64,000 bases of DNA from Azotobacter bryophylli. GTDB lineage: Bacteria; Pseudomonadota; Gammaproteobacteria; Pseudomonadales; Pseudomonadaceae. The notes under the pieces are model-generated. The model had not been told where the DNA came from and did not search any database. It saw only the letters and a list, made by a program, of their open reading frames with translations. The stretch is from the NCBI RefSeq assembly GCF_042643485.1, contig NZ_JBHRSJ010000007.1, positions 161,713 to 225,712 on the forward strand, written 5' to 3'. Numbering within the stretch: position 1 is the stretch's first letter; every line of letters starts with the position of its first letter. This document shows positions 33,950 to 43,916 of this stretch, one piece after another. The position numbers were made by a program, and so were the translations under genes.

Positions 33950-35001
33950 GCGAGGCTTCCTGTGTGGGCGATGTACCACGGCATGGCCTGGGCGATGCCG
34001 GCATGGAGGTCGTACTGCGGCGCATAGCCCAGCAGTCGTCGTGCCTTGCCGATGTCGGCCAGGGAATGGCGCACGTCGCCCGGGCGGAAGTCGCGGTACT
34101 TCGGTGTTCTCGCGTAGCGCACGCCGTGGCTGTCCAGGCTCTGGCGCAGCGCCTCGAACAGCTGGTTGAGGTCGGTGCGGGCGCTGACCGCGACGTTGTA
34201 GACCTGGTTGCGCGCCCTGGCGGCGCTGGTGGCGGCGAGCAGGTTGGCCTGCACGGCGTTGTCGACGAAGCAGAAGTCGCGGCTGCTGACGCCGTCGCCG
34301 TAGATGTGCACATCCTCGCCCCGCAGCATCGCCGCGATCCAGCGGGGAATCACCGCGGCGTAGGCGCCCTCCGGGTCCTGGCGCTTGCCGAAGACGTTGA
34401 AGTAGCGCAGGCCGACGCTGGCGAAGCCGTAGTTCAGGGCGAACACCTGGGCGTACAGCTCGTTGACGTACTTGGTCACGGCATAGGGCGAGAGCGGCTT
34501 TCCGATCCGCTGCTCGACCTTGGGCAGGGCGGGATGGTCGCCGTAGGTGGAGCTGCTGGCGGCGTAGGTGAAGCTCCTCGCCTGGGCGTCGCGGGCAGCG
34601 ACCAGCATGTTGAGGAAGCCGTCGACGTTGGCGCCGTTGGTGGCGATCGGCTCGTCCAGCGAGCGCGGGACCGAGCCGAGGGCGGCGTGGTGCAGGACGT
34701 GCTCGACCGGCATGGCGCCCCGCGCATGGGGGAAGTAGAGGGCGCGGCGGCAGTCGTTGAGGTTGCGGATGTCGCCGCGGATGAAGTGGAAGTTGGCCCA
34801 CTGCTCGGGGGTGACCAGATCGCAGACCTCTTCCAGGTTGCGCCGGTGGCCGGTGGCGAAGTTGTCCAGGCCGACCACGCGCTGGCCGAGTACCAGCAGG
34901 GTTTCCAGCAGATTGGAGCCGATGAAGCCGGCGACTCCGGTGATCAGCCAGGTCTGCGGCGACCGCGGCAGTTCACTCAGCAGGCGTTGATAACGTGGCA
35001 T
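33916..35001 (-). CDS. UDP-GlcNAc/UDP-GlcNAcA C4-epimerase (WbpP/TviC/Gne type)
   Basis: A 361-residue extended SDR epimerase. NAD binding is TGVAGFIGSNLLETLL (21-36), SSST lies at 149-152, and the catalytic pair is Tyr173-x3-Lys177. The 17-residue N-terminal lead before the Rossmann fold and GDGVSSRDFCFVDNAVQANL are typical of WbpP/TviC. These interconvert GlcNAc and GalNAc forms of UDP-sugars, or their uronic acids, matching the dehydrogenase gene directly upstream (TviB/WbpO type). Together they can supply UDP-GalNAc and UDP-GalNAcA. The frame is open upstream; the ATG at 35001 begins the conserved part. Confidence 0.9.
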   Translation of the reverse strand: MPRYQRLLSELPRSPQTWLITGVAGFIGSNLLETLLVLGQRVVGLDNFATGHRRNLEEVCDLVTPEQWANFHFIRGDIRNLNDCRRALYFPHARGAMPVEHVLHHAALGSVPRSLDEPIATNGANVDGFLNMLVAARDAQARSFTYAASSSTYGDHPALPKVEQRIGKPLSPYAVTKYVNELYAQVFALNYGFASVGLRYFNVFGKRQDPEGAYAAVIPRWIAAMLRGEDVHIYGDGVSSRDFCFVDNAVQANLLAATSAARARNQVYNVAVSARTDLNQLFEALRQSLDSHGVRYARTPKYRDFRPGDVRHSLADIGKARRLLGYAPQYDLHAGIAQAMPWYIAHTGSLACPSAVQLAAR

Positions 35002-35036
35002 CGGATGATCCGCCTTGGGGGTGGGTGGGGAATCTT

Positions 35037-36314
<1,278 letters not shown>

Positions 36315-36390
36315 GGTCGTTACCCCGTCCGGCGTCGGTGTTCGAGCATCAACTTGCGTGCGGGCGGCCCGGCTCCCTGGCCGCCCCGGG

Positions 36391-38610
36391 TCAGGCGTTG
36401 TCCGATTTGTATTCGTACTGGAAGTAGTAGCGGTGGCCGTAGCCGTAGGCCGAGGCCCGCTTCTTCATGCCGTTGAAGATGGCGCCCTTGATGACGATGC
36501 CGTTCTGGGCGAAGCGCTTGACCGCCAGTTCGATCTCGCGGGCGTGGTTGACTCCGAAGCGGGCGACGATGAGGCTGGTCCCGGCCTGCCGGCCGACGAT
36601 CGCCGCGTCGGTCACCGCGAGCAGGGGCGGGGTGTCGAAGATCACCAGGTCGAAGGCCGCGCTGGTCTGCTCGAGCAGGGCGGTGAAGTTGGGGTGCATC
36701 AGCAGTTCGGAGGGGTTGGGCGGGATCTGCCCGCGTGGCAGCAGGAACATGCCTTCGACCGGGGTGGCGCGGATGGCCTGGTCGAGGGTGCAGCGTTTGG
36801 ACAGCGTATCGGAGAGGCCGTTGTCCGCCTTCAGGTCGAGCAGCTTGTGCAGGTGCCCCTTGCGCATGTCCATGTCGATCAGCAGGACGCGCTTGCCGGT
36901 CTGGGCGATGACCGCGGCGAGGTTGAGCGAGACGAAGCTCTTGCCCACCTTCGGGCTGGGCCCGGAGATCATCAGGCGGTTGTCCTCCGCCTCCAGCATG
37001 GCGAAGTGCAGGCTGGTGCGCAGGCTGCGCAGCGCCTCCACGGCCAGGTCGTCCGGGCTGCTGGCCGCCAGCAGCGCGGCGCCGCCGTCGCCCGCGCCGC
37101 GCGGGCGCTTGCTGTGGCTGATCTGGTTCTGCCGCTCGCTGAACGGCACGGTGGCGTAGACCGGCAGGCCCAGGTGCTCGATGGCCTCGGGGGTCTCCAG
37201 CCCCGGGTTGAGCTGCTTGCGGACGAGGATGAAAGCGATCGCCAGGGCCGCGCCGAACAGCGTCGAGCCGGTGACGATCAGCGCCTTGCGCGGCGCCACC
37301 GGTCCGCTCTCGGCCACCGCCGAGTCGATGATGCGCACGTTGCCGACCGTGCCGGCGCGCACCAGGTCCAGTTCCTGGGCCTTATTCAGCAGCTGGGTGT
37401 AGATCTCGGTGCTGACCTGCACGTCGCGGGAGTAGCGCAGGACCTCCTGCTGGGTCTCCGGCAGCCCCTTCACCTTGCCGGCGATCTCGTTCTGGCGCCG
37501 GGTCAGGCTCTCGATCTGCATCATCAGGGCCTGGTAGCTGGGGTGCTCGCGCGTGTAGCGGCGGTCGTACTCGGCCTGCTGCATCTTCAGTTCGGAGATG
37601 CGGGTTTCCAGGGCCACGGCCTGGTTGAGGATGGTGCTGGTCTCCAGCGAGATGTCCACCGAGCCGTTGCTCTTGCGGTAGTTGTTCAGCGCTTCCTCGG
37701 CCCGCTCCAGGTCCTGGCGCACGTGGGGGAGCTGGCCGCGCAGGAACTCCAGGCTGCTGGCGGCCTCGGCGGACATGCGCTCGACGTTCTGGCGGACGAA
37801 CTGGCGGCTGATCTCGTCGACCACCTTGACCGCGTGCTGGGGTTCCGGGTGGGTCATGGCGACGGTGATCAGGCCGGTATCGGTGCCCAGTTCGCTCAGC
37901 TGCAGGGCTCCCTGGTAGGCGCGGATGGTGCCCAGGCGGTTGAGCCGCTGCAGGACGAAGTGCGTGCCGGGGCGGGCGGTCAGCTCGCGGATCTGCAGAT
38001 GGATGCCGTTGCCGTCGACGGCCTGGCCGACGTGTCCCTCGGCCAGCAGGGCGCCGGAACCGTCGTACAGGCTGAAGGCGTCCCCTTCGCCCTTGATCAG
38101 CTGGAAGGTCTCGCCGACCCGCTCGGGCGCCACGTCGAGCTGGAAGACGTCGATGGATTCGCCGCCCCAGGCGTATTCGTCCAGCCCCATGAGGGGCGGC
38201 GCCAGGGCGTCCGGATGGCTCGCCCGATAGCGGCGGGCGAGGAGGTCGCCGATCCACGGGAAGCGCACCGGCGCGGCCTGGATGTCCAGCCCGAGGTTGT
38301 CGACGGCCTTGCCGATCACGGTGCGCGAGCGGATCAGCTCGATCTCGGTGCCGGTGGTGGCATCCGACATGCCGAGGGAGTCGCCGATTTCGCTGAGTCC
38401 GGGGGCGGTGCCGCTCTTCTTCTCGATCTGCACCAGGGCATTGGCCAGATAGATCGGGGTGGCCAGCTTGGCGTAGACCGCACCGCCCAGACAGAACAGC
38501 GCGGTGATAAAGGCGATCAGCCATTTGTGGTCGAGCAGGGTGCCGAGCAGCTTGCGGAAGTCGATGCTGCCGTCGTGGTCCGGCTGGGGCAGGGCTTGGA
38601 CTGGTTGCAT
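36391..38610 (-). CDS. wzc: Wzc/Etk-type tyrosine autokinase and polysaccharide co-polymerase
   Basis: A 739-residue inner-membrane BY-kinase. A Wzz domain starts SIDFRKLLGTLLDHKWLIAF with helix 1 near 31-50, a coiled-coil region spans about 220-400, helix 2 is near 430-450, and the kinase domain has Walker A SGPSPKVGKSF, Walker A' VLLIDMDMRKG and Walker B VIFDTPP. The C terminus carries YGYGHRYYFQYEY, the phosphorylated tyrosine cluster. With the phosphatase gene 44 bp upstream it forms the etp-etk pair of group 4 capsules. The frame is open to 38772, but the ATG at 38610 starts the conserved protein. Confidence 0.95.
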   Translation of the reverse strand: MQPVQALPQPDHDGSIDFRKLLGTLLDHKWLIAFITALFCLGGAVYAKLATPIYLANALVQIEKKSGTAPGLSEIGDSLGMSDATTGTEIELIRSRTVIGKAVDNLGLDIQAAPVRFPWIGDLLARRYRASHPDALAPPLMGLDEYAWGGESIDVFQLDVAPERVGETFQLIKGEGDAFSLYDGSGALLAEGHVGQAVDGNGIHLQIRELTARPGTHFVLQRLNRLGTIRAYQGALQLSELGTDTGLITVAMTHPEPQHAVKVVDEISRQFVRQNVERMSAEAASSLEFLRGQLPHVRQDLERAEEALNNYRKSNGSVDISLETSTILNQAVALETRISELKMQQAEYDRRYTREHPSYQALMMQIESLTRRQNEIAGKVKGLPETQQEVLRYSRDVQVSTEIYTQLLNKAQELDLVRAGTVGNVRIIDSAVAESGPVAPRKALIVTGSTLFGAALAIAFILVRKQLNPGLETPEAIEHLGLPVYATVPFSERQNQISHSKRPRGAGDGGAALLAASSPDDLAVEALRSLRTSLHFAMLEAEDNRLMISGPSPKVGKSFVSLNLAAVIAQTGKRVLLIDMDMRKGHLHKLLDLKADNGLSDTLSKRCTLDQAIRATPVEGMFLLPRGQIPPNPSELLMHPNFTALLEQTSAAFDLVIFDTPPLLAVTDAAIVGRQAGTSLIVARFGVNHAREIELAVKRFAQNGIVIKGAIFNGMKKRASAYGYGHRYYFQYEYKSDNA

Positions 38611-38654
38611 GGGTCGGTCTTCGTCAGGTGGAAGTAACTGCGGGTCCGGTCGGA

Positions 38655-39095
38655 CTACGGGCGCAGGCGTTTCGCCCAGGCCTCGACGCCTTTTTCGATG
38701 TCCCGGTAGGCCTGCTCGAAGGCCGTCCTGTCCCGGCGGTAGGGGTCGACGATTTCCAGCTCGCCCTGCCATTTGCCTAGGAGGAAGGTCTTGCCGCGCG
38801 CTTCCGGGGCCATGTGGTGGATGTGCTCGATGTGCCTGCGTTCCATGGTCAGCACCAGATCGGCCGCCTGCAGCATGGCGCCGTCCAGCTGGCGGGCCCG
38901 GTGCTCGGGCAAGGCGTGTCGGTGTTCGAGGAGTACGCTGCGGGTGCTGGCTTCGATGGGCTGGCCGACCTTGGCCGCCAGGCCGGCGGAAGCTACCTTG
39001 ACGCCGCTGCCGGCGATGGCTTCTTCCAACAGTATTTGCGCACAGGGACTACGGCATATATTGCCGATACAGACGATCAAAACTCGCTCGAACAC
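38655..39095 (-). CDS. wzb: Low-molecular-weight protein tyrosine phosphatase (Wzb/Etp)
   Basis: A 146-residue LMW-PTP that dephosphorylates the tyrosine cluster of the kinase. The P-loop is VCIGNICRSP with nucleophile Cys9 and Arg15, and the general acid is Asp117 in EIVDPYRR. The frame can be read back to 39185, but the GTG at 39095 fits the family N terminus (FERVLIVCIG) and has AGGA eight bases upstream. It is the first gene of cluster 2, and the ops element lies 163 bp upstream. It is the only tyrosine phosphatase gene in the window and may act on both Wzc proteins. Confidence 0.93.
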   Translation of the reverse strand: MFERVLIVCIGNICRSPCAQILLEEAIAGSGVKVASAGLAAKVGQPIEASTRSVLLEHRHALPEHRARQLDGAMLQAADLVLTMERRHIEHIHHMAPEARGKTFLLGKWQGELEIVDPYRRDRTAFEQAYRDIEKGVEAWAKRLRP

Positions 39096-39652
39096 TTCGG
39101 CAATCCTTGAGTTGTATGTTTCTTCGAACTTGCAATGGGCAGTCGATAATCGAAGCGGCATTCGTTCGGTGCGAGCGATCGCCATGCGGGGATGACCCGC
39201 GGTAGTTCTTCGCTGTTGCGCTTATATATTCATCGCTTCGCCAGAAGAGTGCATCGGCACGCTACCGCCCCAGGTTTAACGTCTTTTCCTGAAGACAAAA
39301 AACCTCATGCAAACAGCATCCTGCTCGCGGTCGTTGCGAGCGACTAACGGTCTGTTTTTGAGTGGTTTTATGGCCGTAATGCGGGCTCGGCCTTCAATTG
39401 TCCTAAGTGACATCTGCAGAAACCCTTTATGTTCTTCCGTGAAGTTTCGCTCCATTGCCTCATCGGATTTCTGGCGGCAATGTCAACCAAATGACTATTT
39501 GCAGATAAAGCCATTTGGCTAGGAGTGGGCAAAAGTGTAGTAGAGAGGGGCTTCGGTATAGAAGCCGCGAGTTGGCATCCGATAAGTGGTAGTTACCTTG
39601 AATAATTAGCGGAGACCAACCGGCAACTTCACTATAACTTTCGCGAGCGATC
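39096..39652. other. Non-coding leader and promoter region of cluster 2
   Basis: About 560 bp between the MATE stop codon and the phosphatase start, AT-richer than its surroundings, without a convincing gene. It contains the ops/JUMPstart block at 39257-39293. About 190 bp further upstream a perfect minus-strand TTGACA occurs at 39486-39481, flanked by a CCAAATG/CATTTGG inverted repeat (39487-39493 and 39512-39518). The -10 expected 16-17 bp after TTGACA is weak (GATGAG), so the promoter may need an activator. Confidence 0.55.
39257..39293 (-). promoter_or_regulatory. ops / JUMPstart-like element upstream of cluster 2
   Basis: The minus strand reads TGGGGCGGTAGCGTGC at 39272-39257, identical over 16 bases to the site at 13611-13626, with ops GGCGGTAGCGTG at 39269-39258. 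The preceding bases GTTAAACC and TTCAGGA match the other copy and resemble enterobacterial JUMPstart sequence. The element lies 163 bp before the phosphatase start, inside a likely leader. It would load an RfaH-type NusG paralogue to carry polymerase through the roughly 24-kb operon. Confidence 0.87.
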
Positions 39653-41020
39653 TTATATATGAACGCGCAATCGGGTGCAGCGCAGCAGGCGGATGCCGAG
39701 CAGGGCCGCGGCGCAGGTCAGGCCGATCACCAGCCCCTGCCAGAGACCGCGCGGGCCGCTGGGAGCGCCGAGCCAATCGCTCAGGCCGAGGCCATAGCCG
39801 ATCGGCAGCGCGATTCCCCAGTAGGCGAAGAGGGTGATGAGCATGGTCGCACGGGTGTCCTGGTAGCCGCGTAAGGCCCCCGCCGCGCTGACCTGGATGG
39901 CGTCGGAGAACTGGAACAGGGCGGAATAGACGAGCAGGCCGCTGGCGATCTGGATGACCAGCGGGTCGGCGGTGTAGACGCGGGCGATGTCCTCGCGCAG
40001 CAGCAGCATGGAGGTGGCCGACAGGCAGGCGAAGCCCAGCGCTGTCCCCATGCCGACGGCGGCGGAGAAGCGGGCGGTGTGCGCCTGGTCGCGGCCGAGG
40101 CTCTGGCCTACGCGAACGGTGACGGCCATCGCCAGGGAATAGGGAACCATGAACACCAGGGAGGAGAAGTTGAGCGCGATCTGGTGGCCGGCGACCACGT
40201 CGGCCCCTAGCCCGCCGATCAGCAAGGCGACCACGGAGAAGACGCTGACCTCGGCGAATACGGCGATGCCGATCGGCACGCCGACGCCCATCAGGCGGCC
40301 GATGGTCGGCCAGCGCGGCGGCTCGAAGCGCTCGAACAGGCGGATCGGCGCGTAGCAGGGGGCCCAGCGAACCCAGCCGAGCATGCCGATCAGCATGAAC
40401 AGCATCACCAGCCCGGTCGCCCAGCCGCAGCCGACGCCGCCCATGGCCGGCAGACCGAACTTGCCGTGGATGAAGACGTAGTTGGCCGGAATGTTCAGCA
40501 GCAGGCCGGCGATGCCCAGCATCATGCTCGGGCGCGTGTGTCCGAGGCCGTCGCTGAAGCAGCGCAGCACCTGATACAGGGCGGCAGCAGGGAACCCAAA
40601 GGCCACGGCGCGCAGATAGCCCATGGCCGGCTCGATCAGACGCGCCTCCACCTTCATCAGATGCAGCACGGGTTCGGCGTTCCAGAGCAGCAGGGCCGTG
40701 CCGAAACCCACGGCCAGGGCCAGCCACAGCGCCTGGCGGACCAGCGGGCCGATCTCCGCCAGCCGACCGGCACCGAAGCGTTCCGCCACCTTGGGCGTGG
40801 TCGCCAGCAGCACGCCGGTCATCAGCAGGTACAGGGGCACCCAGAGCGAATTGCCCAGCGCGACCGCCGCCAGGTCGGCGGATCCGACCCGGCCGGCCAT
40901 CAGCGTGTCGACGAAGCCCATGGCCGTGTGCGCCAGCTGGGCGACGATGATCGGCAGGGCGAGAGGGAGGAGGGCGCGCAACTCGGTGCGCACCCGCTGC
41001 GGGAACGAGACGGCAGACAT
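39653..41020 (-). CDS. MATE-family multidrug/Na+ antiporter (NorM type)
   Basis: A 455-residue transporter with twelve hydrophobic helices in two related halves. LALPIIVAQLAHTAMGFVDT and MAGRVGSADLAAVALGNSLW are the typical first helices of NorM-type MATE proteins, and the second half begins near residue 235 (GVPIGIAVFAEVSVFSVVAL). Such proteins export cationic drugs and dyes using Na+ or H+. The gene is divergent from pdxB across 155 bp. It is not part of the polysaccharide system: Wzx proteins are shorter in sequence similarity and lack these motifs. Confidence 0.92.
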   Translation of the reverse strand: MSAVSFPQRVRTELRALLPLALPIIVAQLAHTAMGFVDTLMAGRVGSADLAAVALGNSLWVPLYLLMTGVLLATTPKVAERFGAGRLAEIGPLVRQALWLALAVGFGTALLLWNAEPVLHLMKVEARLIEPAMGYLRAVAFGFPAAALYQVLRCFSDGLGHTRPSMMLGIAGLLLNIPANYVFIHGKFGLPAMGGVGCGWATGLVMLFMLIGMLGWVRWAPCYAPIRLFERFEPPRWPTIGRLMGVGVPIGIAVFAEVSVFSVVALLIGGLGADVVAGHQIALNFSSLVFMVPYSLAMAVTVRVGQSLGRDQAHTARFSAAVGMGTALGFACLSATSMLLLREDIARVYTADPLVIQIASGLLVYSALFQFSDAIQVSAAGALRGYQDTRATMLITLFAYWGIALPIGYGLGLSDWLGAPSGPRGLWQGLVIGLTCAAALLGIRLLRCTRLRVHI

Positions 41021-41175
41021 CTGGATATCGGGCGGGCGCTTGCGGAAAGGCCGCGTAGTCTACGCGCTGACGGAGCGGTCAGAAAAGCTCGGCGAGGGCC
41101 CGGTCGGTTTTTCGCGCATGGCTCCCGTGCCGTCGTAGAAGTGCCTAGAATGGCGAGCCTCGAAAGGAGCCTGCC

Positions 41176-42318
41176 ATGCGAATTCTCGCCGACGAAAACA
41201 TTCCTCTGGTCGATGCCTTCTTCGGCGCCTTCGGCGATATCCGCCGCGCGCCGGGGCGATCCATCGACCGCGAAACCCTGGGCGACGCCGAGGTCCTGCT
41301 GGTGCGCTCGGTCACCCGAGTCGACGAGGCGCTGCTGGCTGGCAGCCAGGTCCGCTTCGTCGGCACCTGCACCATCGGCACCGATCATCTCGATCTCGAA
41401 TACCTGCGCCAGGCGGGGATCGCCTGGGCCAGCGCGCCAGGCTGCAATGCCCGCGGCGTGGTCGATTACGTGCTGGGCAGTCTGATCAGCCTGGCCGAAG
41501 TGCATGGCGTCGATCTGGCCTCGAGAACCTACGGGGTGATCGGTGCCGGCCAGGTCGGCGGACGGCTGGTCGACGTGCTGCGCAGCCTGGGCTGGCGCGT
41601 GCTGGTCTGCGATCCGCTGCGGCAAGAGGCCGAAGGCGGCGATTTCGTCGATCTGCCGACCATCCTGAGCGAGTGCGACGTACTGAGCCTGCACACGCCG
41701 CTGACCCGCAGCGGTCCGCATCCGACCTGGCATCTGCTTGGGCGCGAGGAACTGGGGAGGCTCCGGCCCGGTTCCTGGCTGATCAACGCCAGTCGCGGCG
41801 CCGTCGTCGACAACGCGGCGTTGCGCGAGCTGCTCGCCGATCGCACGGATCTGGAAGCGGTACTGGATGTCTGGGAGGGTGAGCCGGAGGTCGATGTCGC
41901 TTTGGCCGACCTATGCCATATCGCTACGCCGCACATCGCCGGCTATAGCCTGGACGGCAAGCTGCGCGGCACTGAGCAGATCTATCAGGCTTTCTGCAGG
42001 GAGCGGGGGCTGCCCCCGTCGATTCGTCTCGATGCGCTGCTGCCGGCGCCCTGGCTCAGGGAGCTGAGTCTGGATGCCGGTGCCGACCCGGCCTGGGCCC
42101 TGGCCATGGTCTGCCGCGCGGTTTACGACCCGCGCCGCGACGATGCGGATTTTCGCCGGACCCTGCAGGGCGGCTCCGCGGAGCGGCGTGCCGGCTTCGA
42201 TGCGTTGCGCAAGCACTACCCACCTCGTCGGGAAATCGACGGGTTGCGTGTGTCCCTGGGCCGCGAGGCCCCGATTCTGAAGCAGATGCTGAAGGCGCTG
42301 GGTATTTCCCAGGATTAG
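41176..42318 (+). CDS. pdxB: Erythronate-4-phosphate dehydrogenase
   Basis: A 380-residue NAD-dependent 2-hydroxyacid dehydrogenase that acts in the pyridoxal 5'-phosphate pathway, oxidising 4-phosphoerythronate. The N terminus MRILADENIPLVDAFFGAFG is diagnostic. The NAD site is YGVIGAGQVGGRLVDVLRSL, INASRGAVVDN carries the catalytic Arg region, and HIAGYSLDGKLRGTEQIYQA holds the catalytic His. The C-terminal dimerisation domain is that of PdxB and not of SerA or D-lactate dehydrogenases. GGAG lies six bases before the ATG. The gene stands alone, with MATE divergent upstream and a convergent small gene downstream. Confidence 0.96.
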   Translation: MRILADENIPLVDAFFGAFGDIRRAPGRSIDRETLGDAEVLLVRSVTRVDEALLAGSQVRFVGTCTIGTDHLDLEYLRQAGIAWASAPGCNARGVVDYVLGSLISLAEVHGVDLASRTYGVIGAGQVGGRLVDVLRSLGWRVLVCDPLRQEAEGGDFVDLPTILSECDVLSLHTPLTRSGPHPTWHLLGREELGRLRPGSWLINASRGAVVDNAALRELLADRTDLEAVLDVWEGEPEVDVALADLCHIATPHIAGYSLDGKLRGTEQIYQAFCRERGLPPSIRLDALLPAPWLRELSLDAGADPAWALAMVCRAVYDPRRDDADFRRTLQGGSAERRAGFDALRKHYPPRREIDGLRVSLGREAPILKQMLKALGISQD

Positions 42319-42389
42319 GCCGGGACGGGGGCGGTCGGCTTCCAAGGCTCACGAACCCCGGCAAGCCTCCTTCGCACACGCCGAAAGAA

Positions 42390-42593
42390 TCAGCCGGCTC
42401 TCCTGGGCGTGGCGGCTGGGTGCCTGCTCTGCCGTTGCCGCGGGAGGCTCCACTCCTCGTCGAGAATGCGGCAGGCTGTCTGGATCATGTCCTCCGTAAT
42501 GGGAACTTCCCGACCTTCGGCATCGATGATGGCTCCACCGGTCGGACCCTGGGCGTGCTGGGACTCCTGGCGCTGCTCGGTTTCGTTTGGCAT
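42390..42593 (-). CDS. Small conserved protein, PA1571-like
   Basis: A 67-residue soluble protein. The central segment GGAIIDAEGREVPITEDMIQ followed by TACRILDEEW looks conserved, flanked by a Gln-rich N terminus and a basic C terminus. From memory it resembles the small PA1571-type proteins of Pseudomonas, which have no known function. AGGAG lies seven bases before the ATG, supporting a real gene. It is convergent with pdxB and lies upstream of nothing in the same direction, so it is probably monocistronic. Confidence 0.65.
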   Translation of the reverse strand: MPNETEQRQESQHAQGPTGGAIIDAEGREVPITEDMIQTACRILDEEWSLPRQRQSRHPAATPRRAG

Positions 42594-42814
42594 TACCGAT
42601 CTCCTCTTCCGCTCACGACAGTTCAGGCGTCGGAATGGACAGACCGTGCTGTCTCTGGCATCCAGGCGCCATGGCGAAGGCCGAGCGCTCGGGTTATGCC
42701 CGAGTTGGCCTGCTGTGCAGAACAGGATGGACCATTCGATTGCCGGAAGAGTTCAGCGTCTGCGAGGAAGTGCCGCCGACCGGAGGACGGCCGGGAGAAG
42801 GGTATCCCAGGGGG

Positions 42815-42838
42815 GAAACCGGCGAGGAAGCCGGTTTC
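42815..42838 (-). terminator. Terminator-like hairpin after ppnP
   Basis: GAAACCGGC (42815-42823) and GCCGGTTTC (42830-42838) form a perfect 9-bp stem with a six-base loop, 18 bp beyond the ppnP stop codon on the minus strand. There is no T-run (CCCCCC follows), so it may work as a Rho-independent terminator only weakly. Confidence 0.55.
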
Positions 42839-42855
42839 GGGCGGAGTCGCTTCGA

Positions 42856-43137
42856 TCAGCGATATTCGCAGAGGTAGGCGGTGTCGGTGGCGACTTTCAG
42901 CTGGAACTTACTATTGGCGGGAACGATGAACTGGCTACCGGCCTCATAGGTCGCCCAAGCATCGCTGCCCGGCAGCTTGACGGTGAGGGCGCCTGCGATC
43001 ACGTGCATGATCTCCTGCTGGCTGGTACCGAATTCATATTCGCCAGCTGCCATCACGCCGATGGTGGCCGGCCCCTGGCTCATGCCGAAGGCGATGGATT
43101 TGACGGTGCCGTCGAAGTACTCGTTGACTTTGAACAT
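42856..43137 (-). CDS. ppnP: Pyrimidine/purine nucleoside phosphorylase (DUF1255)
   Basis: A 93-residue cupin-fold protein of the PpnP family, which phosphorolyses several nucleosides to base and ribose 1-phosphate. MFKVNEYFDGTVKSIAF is the standard N terminus, and TIGVMAAGEYEFGTSQQEIM and GSDAWATYEAGSQFIVPANS are the conserved cupin strands. Length matches the family (about 94). GAGG lies eight bases before the ATG. It is transcribed away from the exonuclease gene with a 77-bp gap and ends in a hairpin. Confidence 0.93.
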   Translation of the reverse strand: MFKVNEYFDGTVKSIAFGMSQGPATIGVMAAGEYEFGTSQQEIMHVIAGALTVKLPGSDAWATYEAGSQFIVPANSKFQLKVATDTAYLCEYR

Positions 43138-43214
43138 GCTAGCTACCTCGGAAGGGGTGAAAAAGGCCCGCCAGTATGCATAAGACGTTTGGGGCCGTCA
43201 TCCGCTTCTTGGCG

Positions 43215-43757
43215 CTAGGCGGGAAGTATCAGGGGGAGCAGACGTGCCGTGTTCCGCGCATCCTCCAGAGCACGATGCTGCTGCCCCTGGAAGCGTAGGC
43301 CGGCGAGATGGAGGGCGGTTTTCAGGCCCACGGCGCGCTTGAGTTGGCGGGCCTCGGCAAAGCGCTGCTTGAGATTGGTGTGGCTGCTCATGGTCAGTGA
43401 ACTGATCAGGCCATGGCGCTGCCATTCCAGCTCGAGCTGCCGGCGATCGTATTCGCCCCAGCTGGCCCACCCAGCCAGACGCTGGCGGTGAGGTTGCAGC
43501 CAATGCTCGAACTGCATCCAGACACTGGACATGGATTCGGCGGCGTCGATATCCGGCTGGCTGATATGCGTCAGGCCCTTGCAGAAGCTGGTGAGGTACG
43601 GGCGCCGCTGTGGCTTGACGAAGCGCTGAAAATGATCGATCTCATGCCCGTCCTCGTTAACCAGGCTGGCACCGATCTCGATGATCTCCATATCCTTGAT
43701 CGGCCAGCCACCTTCTTCCGTTGTGGCCTCCAGATCGATCACCAGCCAGATATCCAT
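43215..43757 (-). CDS. DEDDh 3'-5' exonuclease
   Basis: A 180-residue exonuclease of the RNase T/DnaQ fold. Exo I is VIDLEATTEEGG with Asp8 and Glu10, Exo II has Asp in WASWGEYDRRQLELEW, and Exo III is HRALEDARNTARLL, giving the DEDDh set. The family includes KapD/Eri-1-like single-domain exonucleases that act on RNA or DNA ends. AGGAGG lies five bases before the ATG. It could be cotranscribed with ppnP. The substrate is not known. Confidence 0.9.
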   Translation of the reverse strand: MDIWLVIDLEATTEEGGWPIKDMEIIEIGASLVNEDGHEIDHFQRFVKPQRRPYLTSFCKGLTHISQPDIDAAESMSSVWMQFEHWLQPHRQRLAGWASWGEYDRRQLELEWQRHGLISSLTMSSHTNLKQRFAEARQLKRAVGLKTALHLAGLRFQGQQHRALEDARNTARLLPLILPA

Positions 43758-43916
43758 GGCAACCTCCTGTGCGCGGGCCTCGGGCTTCCTTGCCGTTCAT
43801 TTACCCGGGCGGGTGCATTCTACCGTCAACCGCGGTGGTCAGTCTCAGTCTGGGGCAAACCCAGCATGAAGAGATTTCGGGTATCGCGTCGGGGGCCGGA
43901 TCGAACCCGACTCCGG

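Noticed and set aside
29835..34313. A 1492-codon minus-strand open frame
   Set aside because: Only its last 397 codons (from 31028) encode a glycosyltransferase. The rest is out-of-frame translation of the upstream GT2, ABC and epimerase genes. The same applies to the long frames ending at 25247, 28744 and 32063.
39307..39522. A 71-codon plus-strand frame in the cluster 2 upstream region
   Set aside because: No ribosome site, no domain, Ser/Arg-rich composition, and it overlaps the likely promoter region and ops leader.
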